DNA of 64,000 bases. Origin: Massospora cicadina (taxonomy: Eukaryota; Entomophthoromycota; Entomophthoromycetes; Entomophthorales; Entomophthoraceae). This document shows, piece after piece, positions 20,521 to 32,395 of the stretch; the first letter of the stretch is position 1; each line of letters begins with the position of its first letter. A model generated the notes under the pieces. The model ran no database searches, had not been told where the DNA came from, and saw only the letters and a program-made list of their open reading frames with translations. Both the position numbers and the translations under genes were made by a program. The stretch is taken from positions 339,227-403,226 of the forward strand of contig JAKSZP010005265.1 in the NCBI GenBank assembly GCA_022478985.1. Reading direction: 5' to 3'.

Positions 20521-22016
20521 AAGGCTCATGTTTTTATGAGGCCCACGTTCTGAGTCATTATGATACTCATATCACCTTCTCCCAGCCTGTGAGCCTCACC
20601 TAGAATTGTATCAGGAAATGCTACCCATTCTGAATGCTGATGCTACCATTACTGAGATATTAAATTACCTTTAGCGCTACACCCTTACTTTTGGCGCTCC
20701 TGATACTAAGCCTTGTAAAAAGGAGTTAAATTATTCATTTACTGACTTCAACCACTAACAAAGACTTGAAAAAAGCTCAGGTGGATTAAAACAAGATATT
20801 CTACATCCTTTGAACATTCAAGAATCCAAGATAATGACTAAAGTTAATGGAATGCAACCTCATCTCAGAAACTTCCTTTACAAATTTAACCACCAATTTT
20901 TTGGGGCTCTGTGGCCTGAGGTAACCAAAGATTAATTAAATTTCTTAAGTGAATACAGTTGAAGTTCACATGATCACTGGCCCAATAATTACTTTGAGAG
21001 TCCTTATGTTGATATCAATGTATACAACATTTCATTTTGGGCAATTGTGGACGGCGGAGCCCCCGTCAATTTAGTTCCCTAAAACTATTAAAAAATTGGA
21101 GTTTAAACTTGATATTGACCACGGAAAAGGATATGACACTGTAAGCCCTAATGTCACTACTTCACTAGTAGCATATAGCTCTTTACCACCAGGGCTTAAT
21201 AAAAAAGTGCTGGCTTCTCCAGCTACTGTTTTACTTCATGACAATTATGAATTATTTATTAGTGTTTCTTTATGAGGAAATTTAAGCATAAAGCCAATTT
21301 TTGAAGATAATATTTTGGAGTCAGGCGGACATTACATCCCCTTGTATTATAACTTTGTTCCACCAAGGATGAATTTGGCCTGGTGGGCAAAGCTATTGAG
21401 CGTTTGATTGGTTTAATGAGATTTTGATTCCATCGTTGGATGATTAAAAGGCGGATCTTCTGTCAGAAGTTGATTATCTCCAAGAGCATAATATGCATAT
21501 TGTACAATGCAGCTTCCATTGACAGCACAAGCTGAATCCATTGCTCAATTTGAGTCATCATCACAAATTTCCTTAATTGTGTAGGTTGAGTTTGATGGGG
21601 TAATTATCACTATTGCTTATTGTAAAGGTGGTTAAAATACATTAAACGTACCTCAACTGATTATGAAGTCCAATAGGATCCTTCTATGCTTGAAAAAAGC
21701 ATGCAATTAAACCAGGGCATAAGGCCCTTGTTTATATTGATATTAGTCAGCAACTTTCTGATGTTCTGTATGGTAAGATTCTCCTGCCTTTTTCCCGATC
21801 CAAAAAGGATTCTGTCATTGACTCTGGTGTGGTTTATTCTCATCAGGGAAAAATCAAGGTGTCTTTGGAGAACACCTACACTTATCAGTGCATATATAGA
21901 AGCATCAAATGATTTCTTATGTTTATGTGCTGCCTGGCCTAACAGCCTCACCCTCTTAGCTACCATCTAACCCCTCTGCATTCTTAGTTTAATGTTTAGT
22001 CAAGTAGGTGGAATTT

Positions 22017-22600
22017 TGCAATTTGGTATGATTAAACATGCAATTAGGACAATTTTTATTTTTAGACTAAGGTTCTAATTCTCAGGCCTTGATGCTGAGA
22101 TTTATCTTTCAAGTAGAACTACGTAAAATTACCTTGATCACATTCCCAAGTTTTAATGTAAGCTAAATATCGATTAAGGATCAAATTTCTACTATTTTGC
22201 CAGCAATATCCCCTGAATCACTTACTATTGGTCTACTATGCTTTTTGGCGTCATAAATTGACTCCATTTCTAATATTTTCTCCCCTGCCATGCCAGCATA
22301 AAATAATTGTCAAGAGGTTTATCCCCAAGAAAATTTAAGCTAATGATGTCTACCATTTTTCAGAATACTATGCGCTGCTTGATACTCTACCATGTAGTTT
22401 ATTATAATTGGAATGTAGAATTATGGGGATCTTTTCTTTCACCTAGCTGCTTTTTTGATATATAATAAAAAACCTTTGACAAATATTTTGTTTATCTTCT
22501 GTTTTTAGGCTACTTTCTATATACAGTTTCTCTTATTATTTATTATAGAATATACTGACCTTTGCAGTTTTTATCAACGCCACCATCGCCTTTCACAACA
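22017..22600 (+). repeat. gypsy-4 3' LTR
   Basis: 584 bp, the direct repeat of 18643-19257, preceded by a weak purine tract (CAAGTAGGTGGAA). Confidence 0.85.
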
Positions 22601-23071
22601 GCCAAAATGAGGTTTGATGCAAGAGTTGAATAATAATTCTATACAGTTGGGATGGTAAATACTAATTTATTAATAACTCCTACCATGAACTGTGACTATC
22701 ATTTTAATTTTTGAATCTACTCCCAGCTTCACATATGGAATACTAACTTATTTATTATAACTTTGGTCCTTCACTGGTACTAAAAAACCTATTAACCTTA
22801 GCTTTATAAAGTACTTTCTACTTTAGTAATTATTTTTGTTAAATTCTGTTTGTTTTAGTTTTGTTATGTCAAAGTATTTTACAGTAATACATATAGGAAG
22901 TGCACCTTCTGAATCCTTCCATTACAAAAGTACCTAGCCATTGCATCTAGAAGACATATACCAACTTCAATACCAAATAAGTGTAGGAATATATGATTCT
23001 CCCTAAAGTAGGCTAAGTTCCAACCCTTCAGTTATCAACCTAAGCACCTCCAAGTACTCACCAATTCCTGC
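22601..23071. other. Unassigned AT-rich DNA
   Basis: About 470 bp between gypsy-4 and TRIM-1. No frame, repeat or RNA signal was recognised. Confidence 0.6.
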
Positions 23072-25421
23072 TATCACAATCAGACTAACGACAGTTGTGG
23101 CATTCATTTCTTTATTGCAACATATTAACGTACTAAACTGAAGGTTTACAACGCCTCTCTTCACTTGATTAATACCTCTATTTTAGCGCTAAGTCTAATC
23201 TAAGACCTCTAATTATGCTTATCATTAGCTTATCAGGTTAGATACATGCTGATCGGATGAACCAAGTGCTTTGCCAACCCTCTGAATAGTTCCCTCATTG
23301 ATGCGCAGGTAATTCCACTGAATATAGGTATTAAGGCTTCCTTGGAGAATCAAGAGGTCCACAATCTTGATTTCTATGCACTTTTAATATTTATTTGAGG
23401 TAAGCTTTTCAGGAGACGAATATTACCAAAACTAAAAAACTAAAACCTAACGTAACTAATTGAATTAAACAAAACGCCCAAAATGAGCGGATTGACTGAT
23501 ACTAATCAAAAACAACCAGCCAGGTGGGCAGCGGAAAATTTCTTATCTGACCATGGTGGAAGGGGAGGGGGATCAGGGTGCTCATCTTTGACAACAGCTT
23601 CCTCATCCTAGAGTAGGACATGGGCCAAGACGGAGAGCAAGGGCATCAGGGCATCAGCGGAATGTGGTTCAATATTGCTAAAGCTTGGTATCACATGGAA
23701 ATTGCCAGCTAAAAAATGGCGCTGATATACTCAGCTAAAGCTTTTTTGGCTTTAATGAAGGCATCTTGATTTTAATATATGTGGTAATATTGGTTCAGGT
23801 AATCTTAGCTTTATGATTCCGCTCTACAGTTACCACATTATGGATAGCATTGTTGGCATCTTTGTGTAATTGATTCATTGCATTCTTTATTGTGGTGTGA
23901 GGGTTGAAGGGATAACCGGAGGGGAGATACCTCCTGTGAGCATTGCCACTGATTTGGCAACAGCTTTGCAGAGGGGATGACAATCTGGCGTGGCAGCTGC
24001 TTTGACTGCAAGCTGGTGGCCACTGCAAAATGGTTCAGCATTTGGCTGTGGGCATATAAATAAAGGGGTATTTGGCGCCCCATTCTGAATTATAGAACCG
24101 CTCAATTTGTAGAGATAGTTCTTCTATTTAATTACCTTATTCGTCAATTTCAGCCAATAACCCATGGTTCTGGTAAATTAAATTGGGGAATCAGTATATG
24201 GTTGATGATTGCTTGCTTTGGTGGCAGCATGGGGGTAAACCATTTTCATTATTGTCCATGATTGGTGGTGGCATCTGTGGCACTGGGTGGTGGTGGAGCC
24301 TGATTGGTTGTTGCAGTTTTATTTGTAATTGTAGGCTTTGGAGGATGGGCAGGATAGTACCTCATACTGCAAAAATCATGGGGTTGGTAGCAGAATGTAT
24401 TCTGGTTTATGAGGGTGCAGATCCAGCAGAAGCCACCAGAAATGGGCATATGCATTTTAGTGTCTGACTTGAAACAGGATGGATAAATAGCCCATCCACA
24501 CTCGATGCATGCCCAGAATGGATGGTTGGGGGCAGATGGGATGGCATAACGGGAAGGAAATGCCAAAGCAATTTTATTACAATTAGAGCTGATTGTGGCA
24601 AAAACCAAGGCCCATATTGGCACGTGGCCCCATTTGGGACCACAAATTGTAGGATGGGGTTGTAGAACTGGCTGCCAAACCTTCCATCAGCTCCTCATGA
24701 AGCACCTTGGGAGGAAGGTGAGTGGGCAAAAGTAGCAAACTGGACCACCAAAGTGGTGTCTTCTGGGAGCCACATCTGAGTGGTGGGAATAGGGGTACTC
24801 TGGAAAATCAGGGGCACAGTTGCCACAGTGGCAGCATCAGCTTCACATGTGAAGCCCAAGTTGAAATACCCCTTGTAGGGGCGAAAGTTTATGAATCTGG
24901 AAGGTTGCATCACCGCCTGAGGTATTTTATTTATTTGTTTATCATTATATAGGAATAAATTCCCATATTCAACCCAAAGGCCAAAACGCATGATACTCTG
25001 GGGAGCATCATAGGACAGCGATGCACTGCCTGGGTACACAAAAGATGGGTGTCACGATCCTTGGGTGGCTTGAACTGACCCAAGATTTTGGTGGGACTGG
25101 ATGAACCAGTCCAAGCGCATTTTCCCACCGGATGAAAAATGCTGGGGGAGTTTTGCTGCTGCCTCACATTTGAGCAGCCAGTGGAGAATCTGATGACATG
25201 GTTTAGGATCAGCGGTCAGAAGTCCAAATTTATCTTAGTTTACTTTTTAAAGTCGCTTGTAAAGTAACACCAGTGCAAAAAGAAATTTTTATGTAGTTTT
25301 AGCCTTTTAATTATAAGATATTTTCCTAAATTTAAACAATATTCATAATTTTTTGGGCTTTGTTTTTGACATTCTGATCCCATGAGTTTAGGATCATTTT
25401 GGCGTTATTTGGTTTATCACA
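23072..25421 (+). repeat. TRIM-1 left LTR, split by HAL-B
   Basis: Two parts, 23072-23387 and 25289-25421, match the right LTR in order (TTCCCTCATTRATGYGCAGG left of HAL-B; TTTTCCTAAAT...TTTAGGATCATT...GGTTTATCACA right of it). Without HAL-B and one duplication it is about 435 bp. Confidence 0.75.
23388..25288 (-). mobile_element. HAL-B: ORF1-only LINE relative, decayed
   Basis: About 1.90 kb on the minus strand. The 3' tail segment (GGTAA...TTACC ends, core CGTCTCCTG) is at 23399-23427; the 5' end (TTTCTTTTTGCAC...) is near 25288. The flanks CTATGCACTTTTAA (23374-23387) and TTATGTAGTTTTAG (25289-25302) match at 10 of 14, an aged target duplication. Translated pieces align with HAL-C: G-K-C-A-W-T-G-S-S-S-P, F-I-N-F-R-P-Y-K-G-Y-F-N-L-G-F, P-E-D-T-T-L-V-V-Q-F-A. 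The zinc knuckle (near 24475) keeps only part of its Cys/His set. Stops and shifts prevent a full protein. Confidence 0.85.
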
Positions 25422-25823
25422 TTAGACTAAGATCATATTTTTGCCTTTCTTCCAAGTACCTGTACAAAGACTTGCATGCCTAATCCTAGGTGTCTGACCA
25501 CACCAGCCTTCCATTGAGCCACCACGCTTGCCATCTTTTGCACCTCTGCACCCCTCTATCATCACGTTGCCTTCAGTTGTTCCTGTCGCACTGCCATCAA
25601 TTGCATCTGATGTGCTTCCTCCACCCCTTTACTTTCAGCTCTTGCCGCGCTGCTTCTATGGTGCTTGCTGCAGTTGCAATCTATTGTTCCTGCAACATCC
25701 CCCTTTCAGTGTAACCATGAGCCATCAATTGTAACACTGCAACTGATGCCTGTCATTCCCACTGCGTCCTTACACAAGACCAACTCTTCTACCCACAAAT
25801 GCCTCCATCTTACAAGAGGGTAA
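25422..25823 (+). other. TRIM-1 internal region, no coding genes
   Basis: About 400 bp, C/T-rich on the plus strand. Frames of 68-74 aa (25490-25734) reflect this composition, are rich in His, Ser, Leu and Cys and resemble no family I know. Ends with the purine tract of the right LTR. Confidence 0.55.
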
Positions 25824-26227
25824 TGTCACAATCAGTCTAATGCCAATTGTGGCATAAGCAATCTTATTGCAGCTTAAGAGCACATGCCTTTGTAGCTTGA
25901 CAACGCCATGCTTAGATATGTAAAGTTGGACCTCTAAATTGTGTATATATAGCTTGTATTATCGTTCTCAGATCTGATGGCAAAAGTTCTTTGATTAACT
26001 TTTTTGGAGAATTCCCTCATTAATGTGCAGGATTTTTCCTGAATTTTAGTTATATAAGTTTTTCCATAGAAATAAGAGAGTCATAGCTTTGGGTTTCTAT
26101 ACATTTTTTTATCTTTAACTAGGTCATTTCCCTAAATAAAAACCTTAATCCCAAAAATTTAGCTTTGTATCTGGCTATGCTGAGCGCATGAATTTAGAGT
26201 CATTGTAGTGAGTTTTGGCTCATCACA
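25824..26227 (+). repeat. TRIM-1 right LTR
   Basis: 404 bp from TGTCACAATC to GGCTCATCACA. Includes the near-palindrome TGCCAATTGTGGCA. Confidence 0.75.
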
Positions 26228-26668
26228 CCTTGCAGATATTTTCAAACTGCATAAATACATGGTAGCCTTAGCGATAATGTCATTTTTTCATATATTAAAT
26301 GCACTAGTATATGAGGTATATGATTTAGATATAGTCTGATTATGTGATATTTTAAAAAGTTATTTTGGCACACTAATTTCAAGCTCTGTTATTTAAATAG
26401 AATTTTTTTTTTGGTCTAAATGTTAAATATATTTAATTTCAGACTATGTATGATTAGTTTATAAAAATGTTACTCAAAATTTGGTAATTAGGTCAATTAA
26501 AAATTCTTTAGATACATCTTATGACTTATTAATTCTCAAGTCAAATAAATTTTAAAAAGCAAAGTAGGTAATTATATATGCTAGTCTGACCAGTAACCAA
26601 TAAGCCTTAGTGACCATTTGCTTTATTCGTCTTAGTTAATCTAAGCTTAAGAAAGATTAAATAATATA
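26228..26668. other. Unassigned, strongly AT-rich DNA
   Basis: About 440 bp of low-GC sequence without frames, repeats or RNA signals that I can identify. Confidence 0.6.
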
Positions 26669-26690
26669 CCATCTAGTACTAAAAAAAAGA
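26669..26690 (+). repeat. SINE-A 3'-end fragment (about 22 bp)
   Basis: ACCATCTAGTACTAAAAAAAA, identical to the end of SINE-A. The flanks AGATTAAATAATAT and AGATTATCTAATAT match at 12 of 14, which suggests an extremely 5'-truncated insertion. Confidence 0.5.
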
Positions 26691-26701
26691 TTATCTAATA
26701 T

Positions 26702-26737
26702 ATTTAGTACTAGATGGTCCCAACCTGAAGGGGGGGA
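26702..26737 (-). repeat. SINE-A 3'-end fragment, reverse orientation
   Basis: On the minus strand this reads CCCCCCTTCAGGTTGGGACC followed by ATCTAGTACTAA. It matches the 3' end of the copy at 32396-32446, which reads CCCCCCTTGGGTTGGGACC. It directly abuts the target duplication of LINE L1. Confidence 0.6.
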
Positions 26738-26829
26738 AGATTACATATTATCTTTAAATTTTTAAATTTATTGTGGGGAAGGCCGACCATGGGACGGACA
26801 CTTCTGAATATGACTTAGACAAGACGAAA

Positions 26830-29800
26830 CTTGGTACCAGGGAGGCACCCCAGAGAAGCGATGCTATCTCTTGTTGCCAGCGGGAACGCCACTTATGGGA
26901 AAAGGGGAGGGAACGTGTGTAGGGGACGTAGCCACTATTGAGCACGTGTGGAGGAAGGGGTCTGATTTGATGAACCAGACTGGGAACCAGGAGGAGACCA
27001 GCTGTCGGCGACGCGGTGGGAGATATCCAAACATCCACACTTGAAAGTGATCCACCAAATGAGACCGGAATCTGTGGACAGCTTCAGGGAGGGTGGGGAT
27101 GGATCCAGCGATAGCATCCAAGACAATCGTGTGGATAGTCCACATGGCGATTGCAACCACCAGAGCACGGAGGGAGGGTGGGAGGGGGAGGCCATTAAAG
27201 AAGCAAACATATCTCTTAACAGACTGAAGGGATGTGTTTAATCCTGGCCTAGCAGAAGTTGGATTTCGCGCCATATTACTTTAGAGGTGGAGCACTTCTC
27301 CAGGCGGTGAAACAGCGTTCCATACTGGCCACACATGACACAGGATGAGTGTAAAGCATTAGAGCGCTCAGCTGTACGATACACCCGCCTCAGGCAGCGC
27401 CACACATGGGAGCGGACTTGAGGCTGCAACAGAGGATGGTGTGCGTATTTCCAGATAGTCTTTTGGGTCTCAGTGGAATAAGGGATGTCCATCATGTCCA
27501 GGTAGTCCACCCTGGATTTGACTTGGGGCCGAATGAGGATCACGCCATCATGGATGGGTAGCCCGTGTACCTCTTGTGTGAACTGAGGAGGGGGCGGCCT
27601 CTTTGGGTTGTATGTCCACTAATACAAAATCTCAACTCTGCGCTTCGCATGGAGAGTAGGATTCGTTTGTAGTGGGTTTTGGTCCCGTGAGGACCTGTGG
27701 CTGATGTGTGTGATGCGAGGTATTTCATCAGGGAGTGGGGGTTTGATGGATTGTTGAGGCCCAAGGCTCAGGAGAAGTTGGAGCGGGCCGCGCGGGACCA
27801 GTGTTGTAATGGGAGTGTAGGAGCAGTGACGGCTGCAATCCAGGTGCCTAGGATCTTGGCGGCATGGGCTTTGAAGTCAAGTAGGCCCATGCCACCATGA
27901 TAATGAGGGCCAAACATGACCTCTAGCCGTACTGGTGGAGGGCGGCCTGACCAAAGCCAACCTTGTAGCAAAGCATACAGGGATTTGAAGAAGCTTGGGG
28001 AGAAGGGGATGGCATGGGCTCCGAACCAGAATTTGGATAGGAGCATAGAGTTGGCAAGAACAACCCTGCCAGTGAGGGTAGTAGGGTGGGCTCTGAGAGA
28101 GGCGATTTGCTTCATCACGTTGTCCAGTATATGGCACTCCATTACTGCTGACGCATATCCACCTGCCTCCAACCACACGCCCAGATGGCGTACCGGTCCT
28201 ATGGTAGGTTGTGGCACAAAGGGGAGCACCAGTGGAGCGGTGTGTTTTAAGTTAGTAAGGCGTGGACGTGGGCGAGCAGATGGGCCGGGTTGGGAACTAC
28301 TTGCTGGGGCCCAGCAGTTCTGAAACTGACCAAGGAGGATGGTTTCGATTTTGGAGGCGTTCAGTGCCGCATTGCTTACCCGGGAATATTCCTGGATGAG
28401 GGCTTCAAGCGTGCGTGCATCTTTGTTATTAGACACCCCCACCACGCAATCATCTGCAAATGCCATCATCTTGACTGGGGTTTGGCCTGGCACATGGATC
28501 CTAGTGAGTTGGGCATTCACATTTCGCAGTAGTGGGTCAAGGCTGAAGTTGTATAAGAGTGGGCTCAGGGGGTCCCCTTGTCGCAGGCCCCTTTGAGGAC
28601 GGACTACTTCTGTTAGGAAACCTGGGCCGCGCACTGCCATTGTTGCAGATTCCGTGAGCAGCATCACCCAGTTAATGAAGCGGGGAGGTAGGCGGAATTG
28701 ATGGAGGCAGGCCCTAAGGTATTCCCAGTTTACTCTATCATAGGCCTTTTGTTTGTCCAAGAATACAAGTGCCCCAGAGGTAGTGGACTGACACACATTA
28801 GCCACAGAGTGCACGTTATCCCAAATTGACCTTTTGGGGATGAAACCAAATTGTTTAAAAGGAGATGGTGGCAGATGCTACAGTCCCTAAACGGTTAGCC
28901 ATGATTTTTGTTAAAATTTTGGTGTCTGTGTTTGTTAGAGAAATGGGGCGCCAGTTGGCTAAGTCTAGCCTATCCCCTTTCTTGAAGAGTGTGACCATAA
29001 AGGCCTCATGTCCTCCTGGTAGGAGGCGCGTTTCCAACAGGCTTTGGTTGAGTGAGGCTAGCAGCAATGGGGATATATATTTAAAATATTTTTTGTAGAA
29101 CTCATATGGAATGCCATCTGGGCCTGGGTATTTTCGGTTTGGCACACCGCGAATGGTAGTCCATAATTCGTTTGGAGTAATTAAATTAATTATTTCTGGG
29201 TATCAGAAAATGGTGTAGATATGAGCTCTGTCGAGAAATTCCGCCATTTTGGCCAGCTGAATTGGTTCAGCTCAGTATAACTCGGAGTAATATCTTTGCA
29301 TTTTGATTGCCACTTCAGCCGGTGTGTCCACAATAGAATTATCTGATCTTCGCACCTGTGTGCAGGCCATGCTCTGGTGTGGTGCAAAATTTTTTTGAAG
29401 AAGTATGCGGTGCACTTGTCACCTTTAGTGATGCATGTGGCCCTGTATTGGACACAAACCCAATGTTTGTGTTGCCTTTCAAGTGCGTTGAGGTGGGTGG
29501 CTGCCTCCGCCCACTTCTGGCCCAATGCAGGGCTATATCCTGAGGCTGGAATATTGGACTCCAAGTGGGTCAATTCCGCCAGCGCACACGATATAACTGC
29601 CAATGTGGCTCATGAGCGTCTGGATGAGAGATGGTGATAGTGGCGGATAGTGTCTTCTTTGAAAATTGCCCATGTGGAAATGGGGTCCGCACAAAATGGT
29701 GCAACAAACGATTTTGCCAAAGTTGCCTCTTCCACCCACATGGAAAATCCTGGTGACGCAAGCTCTGGGGGCGGATTTTGCACCAATGTGGGGCCTTTGC

Positions 29801-30520
29801 AGCTGTGACGGGTAAGTGGTATGTTATTGAGACCAGTCAGTGGTTGGAGAATTCCATTTTCATTGTTTTGAAGTGGGAGATGTGGGGTTGGAATTTCGCT
29901 GGTGCTAGAATAAGGTTGATGCAGGTCATGGACCTTAATTGGCCGTTGTGGACGTGGGGACATGTCATGTTTTTGAGCAATGGGGCATGTCACGGCAGCG
30001 CATCCATTATCCCAAGGGTGGCTTTTAGAATGCGTAGTTCTACATGACCCTGTGGGGCGTGGGGTGAGGGCAGCCACTGGTCCGTTGGTGAGGTTAGCCA
30101 ACAGTTCATGTCGCCAATTAGGAAAGAATCGGGGGGTAGTGGGAGGGATTTGACCATCGAGAAAAATTCCTGACGCTCTTGTGCACTGTTTGGGGTGTAA
30201 ATGTTGACGATTGTGTGTGCAACATTAGCCCATGAGAAGGTGACAACGAGCACTCGGCCATTTAGGAATGTTTCTGAAGATGTAAATTTGAAAAAATTGT
30301 TTTTCTGAATTAGCACCCCACAGTGCTTCAACCAAAAGGATAGGGATGGTGGGAGCATTGTTTTCCAAGCTTCCTCAGAACCTTGTGGACAGTGGGACTC
30401 CTGGATGGCCAGGATATCCACGGGTAAATTATTTTGTAAAAAACTCAGTTTCCTAGCCCAGGACGGGGAGGCCTTGAGTCTGGCAATATTCAGCATCCCT
30501 AGAGTGAAGGTTTGCCCCAT
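26830..30520 (-). pseudogene. LINE L1 ORF2: APE endonuclease and reverse transcriptase, broken
   Basis: ATG at 30520. The endonuclease (29990-30520, 176 aa open) has L-A-I-Q-E-S-H, N-I-Y-T-P-N and L-I-G-D-M-N-C-W, the Glu/Asp/Asn catalytic blocks of APE nucleases. The RT (29145-27768) has G-P-D-G-I-P-Y-E-F-Y-K, N-W-R-P-I-S-L-T-N, F-L-D-K-Q-K-A-Y-D-R-V-N, G-L-R-Q-G-D-P-L-S-P and the palm F-A-D-D. The C-terminal part (27543-27238) has C-V-M-C-G-Q-Y-G-T-L-F-H-R-L-E-K-C, a C-x2-C-x7-H-x4-C knuckle usual in LINE ORF2. No RNase H domain was seen. Breaks lie near 29150-29990 and 28850. The protein nicks the target and primes cDNA there. Confidence 0.92.
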
Positions 30521-31930
30521 CGCACCTTAGGTGTGAGGGGTGGGCCCCCAGGCCTGCCAGCCTCTTCCAGGTCCCCACGGGCTTTCACAGCAGCGCGGGT
30601 ATTAGCAGCAACGCTATTGGGGTTTTTGTTAATTTTTGTGGAAAGAGTCGCGTTGGCTTTGGCCTCCGCTTTTTGTTTTCCCGACGTCGGACGAATTTTT
30701 GTGGTGCGGATAAGTTCAGTGCACCGTCGAGGGGGGCAAAAATTTTTTTGGTTGGGATAGGTCCCAAGTCAGTTTTGACTGGGGCTTGGGTGCAGCGATT
30801 GGGTGAGATCAAATCTCCCATCAGATCCTCAGATTGAGTGGCCCATTCAGCATGGGCCTCCCAATCTGATTGGGTGATGGATTCCCGAGTTGCTTCCACT
30901 GTGAAGGTCTCCAAGACCTCCTGGCATTGTGAGTGTGGGATGGTGGTGGTGGCCTTGGCCGCTTCCTTGGCCGCGGTCCTAAGGGCCTGCTTGGCCTTCT
31001 TCCTCTCCTGCGGGGAGATGGGCTTTACCAATAGGTAGCAGCCTTGTGCTCCCCACGGGAAAGCCTCCTTGGTGCTTGCGGTTGGTTTGTAGTGCGCCTC
31101 TCCGCTGGCCATGGCCGCTGAGGGGTGCTCTTGGAATGTGACGCCCTCTTTGATGGGGCATGCATACACCTTATGGCCAAACGCATCACAGTGGGTGCAA
31201 ATGGGGCGCGCTGTCCATGGTTACCCAAAATAGGTGGGTGGTGTGCCCTGCGATGTCAATAAAGGTGGAGTGCGGGATCTGGGTTAGGTCCTTTGCGACT
31301 CCTCAGTTGGGGTCAGAACTGCGATGGCTTTGCTGGTGCACAGGTGTGGCATCAGCGTGAAACGTTGCATTTCGAAAGATTGTATTTCGCTGTATATGGC
31401 AAGACCATCTTTCAGGTGTTGCTCCAAAATGTCACGTTTTACCATAGTAGGCAAAAAGTCAAACGTGAGGAAAATTTGGTTTGATTTTGTCCATCTGGTG
31501 CGTTTAGTTTCAACGACCTGTTGCCCTTTGGGGAGGTTGACCACTATGCACACCGCTGCAGCCTCATCTGCTGCTATTTTGCTTTTGAAACCTAGGTCCA
31601 GCCAACTGCGTGACATGGAGTGAGGTGCAACGTACACCGCGGTCAGGAAAATTTTGTGTACATCTTCACAAAATTTTTCCCATAGGGCCATTTTTGGATG
31701 TCCAGATACACATGGACTCTGAATTCCAACGACAAAAGTGGCTGGGAATGTGGCGTATTGATGTACTGGTTGCATCGTTCTTACCACACAGTATCTCTGG
31801 GGAAATTGTGACCACCAGTTTTTTTAGATTTTTCTATTCCGCCGGATTCTCCGGGGCGTTTTTGAATGATAGAGGCCGCGGGCCTTCCACCTGCTCCTCT
31901 TGCCTTGCTTGCCCAACTGCTCCCAGACAT
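30521..31930 (-). pseudogene. LINE L1 ORF1: RRM-like and CCHC RNA-binding protein, frameshifted
   Basis: ATG at 31930, shared with L2 and L3 (M-S-G-S-S-W-A-S-K-A in L2). The open block 31284-31787 (167 aa) contains S-W-L-D-L-G-F-K-S-K-I-A-A-D-E-A-A-A and I-F-L-T-F-D-F-L-P-T, an RRM-like region. The knuckle C-T-H-C-D-A-F-G-H-K-V-Y-A-C (about 31165-31210) is intact. A second open block, 30585-31169, is basic and Ala/Lys-rich. ORF1 proteins of this kind coat the LINE RNA and support target-primed reverse transcription. The junction with ORF2 reads GTGCGATGG, so the ORF1 stop seen in L3 is missing here. Confidence 0.88.
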
Positions 31931-32044
31931 GGGCGCAGACTAATCCCCTATATGAGATTATCAAACTAGATTTAGTCTTGAATTGAATGGGTTGCAAAAG
32001 TGTTTGCAACGAGAAAGAAAAGTTTTTAGATTACATATTATCTT

Positions 32045-32381
32045 ACTCATTAAATATAATTAATTATAAACTTAAATATCCTGAACAACTTTTTTAAATT
32101 AGAACTTTTCTTTACATTATTTGATAAGAGATAATGGGTTTATAATTATTAGTCTTTTTGATCTCCTTTTTACATTGAGGGACTTTTGCAATTTTGTTTT
32201 AAAAATCTATGGCTATAATGTATTTTGTCTAAAGTATATGCATTTCTTTCTATCCTATGTGGGGTCTAACATTGATAGTAATCACATATCAAAAGTGAAA
32301 ATATCATAAATGTATGGAATTACCTGAACTAGTTATCTATCACTATATTTTTGTCTTATTAATCACATAAAATAAGAAGCC
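32045..32381. other. Unassigned AT-rich spacer between LINEs
   Basis: About 340 bp of very AT-rich DNA between L1 and a SINE fragment. The 62-aa frame 32121-32309 is hydrophobic and composition-driven; no function is assigned. Confidence 0.55.
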
Positions 32382-32395
32382 ATAATATATGTTAT

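Larger units (their letters stand above)
19278..22010 (+). pseudogene. gypsy-4 gag and protease remnants
   Basis: A decayed coding region with no frame above 100 aa. The clearest part is the protease at 21037-21260: W-A-I-V-D-G-G-A-P-V-N-L-V-P (active-site Asp with S/T changed to Gly), then an A-Y-S-S-L-P-P segment and a D-N-Y-E-L-F-I segment matching the gypsy-2 protease order. Upstream DNA (19800-20950) is gag-like by position. Downstream, near 21790-21900, V-Y-S-H-Q-G-K-I-K-V-S-L-E-N resembles the post-protease segment of gypsy-1. No YLDD or integrase motif follows. A SINE interrupts it at 20229-20520. Confidence 0.7.
18643..22600 (+). mobile_element. gypsy-4: gag-protease-only LTR retrotransposon derivative
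   Basis: LTRs are 18643-19257 and 22017-22600; both begin TGCAATTTGG and end ACA. The internal part is about 2.76 kb including a 292-bp SINE. The primer-binding site is the one used by gypsy-1 to -3. Translated remnants cover a Gag-like part and a protease, then the short region that precedes RT in the sister elements, and then the element ends. RT, RNase H and integrase are absent, so it must use enzymes of a relative. No matching 5-bp target duplication was found (AGTCT against GCCAA). Confidence 0.78.
23072..26227 (+). mobile_element. TRIM-1: miniature LTR retrotransposon, interrupted by HAL-B
   Basis: LTRs lie at 23072-25421 (with HAL-B inside) and 25824-26227, enclosing only about 400 bp (25422-25823). 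LTR starts are TATCACAATCAG and TGTCACAATCAG; both end ATCACA. A purine tract (AAGAGGGTAA) directly precedes the right LTR, giving plus orientation. The interior is pyrimidine-rich and has no gag or pol, so the element is non-autonomous. No standard TGG primer site is visible. Flanks CCTGC and CCTTG match only in part. Confidence 0.72.
26755..32027 (-). mobile_element. LINE copy L1, full length (5.27 kb)
   Basis: A non-LTR retrotransposon bounded by the perfect 17-bp duplication AGATTACATATTATCTT (26738-26754 and 32028-32044). On the minus strand: 5' region with a terminal hairpin, ORF1, ORF2, short 3' UTR, shared 3' segment at 26775-26805 and an AT-rich end (AATAAATTTAAA...). It agrees in length with L2 (5278 bp) and L3 (5275 bp). 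Both ORFs carry frameshifts or stops. It stands head to head with L2, 460 bp away. Confidence 0.93.

Noticed and set aside
25490..25734. Small secreted protein or effector gene
   Set aside because: The His/Leu/Ser/Cys-rich frames come from a C/T-rich, non-coding interior of TRIM-1; two frames overlap with equal quality and neither has a convincing signal peptide.
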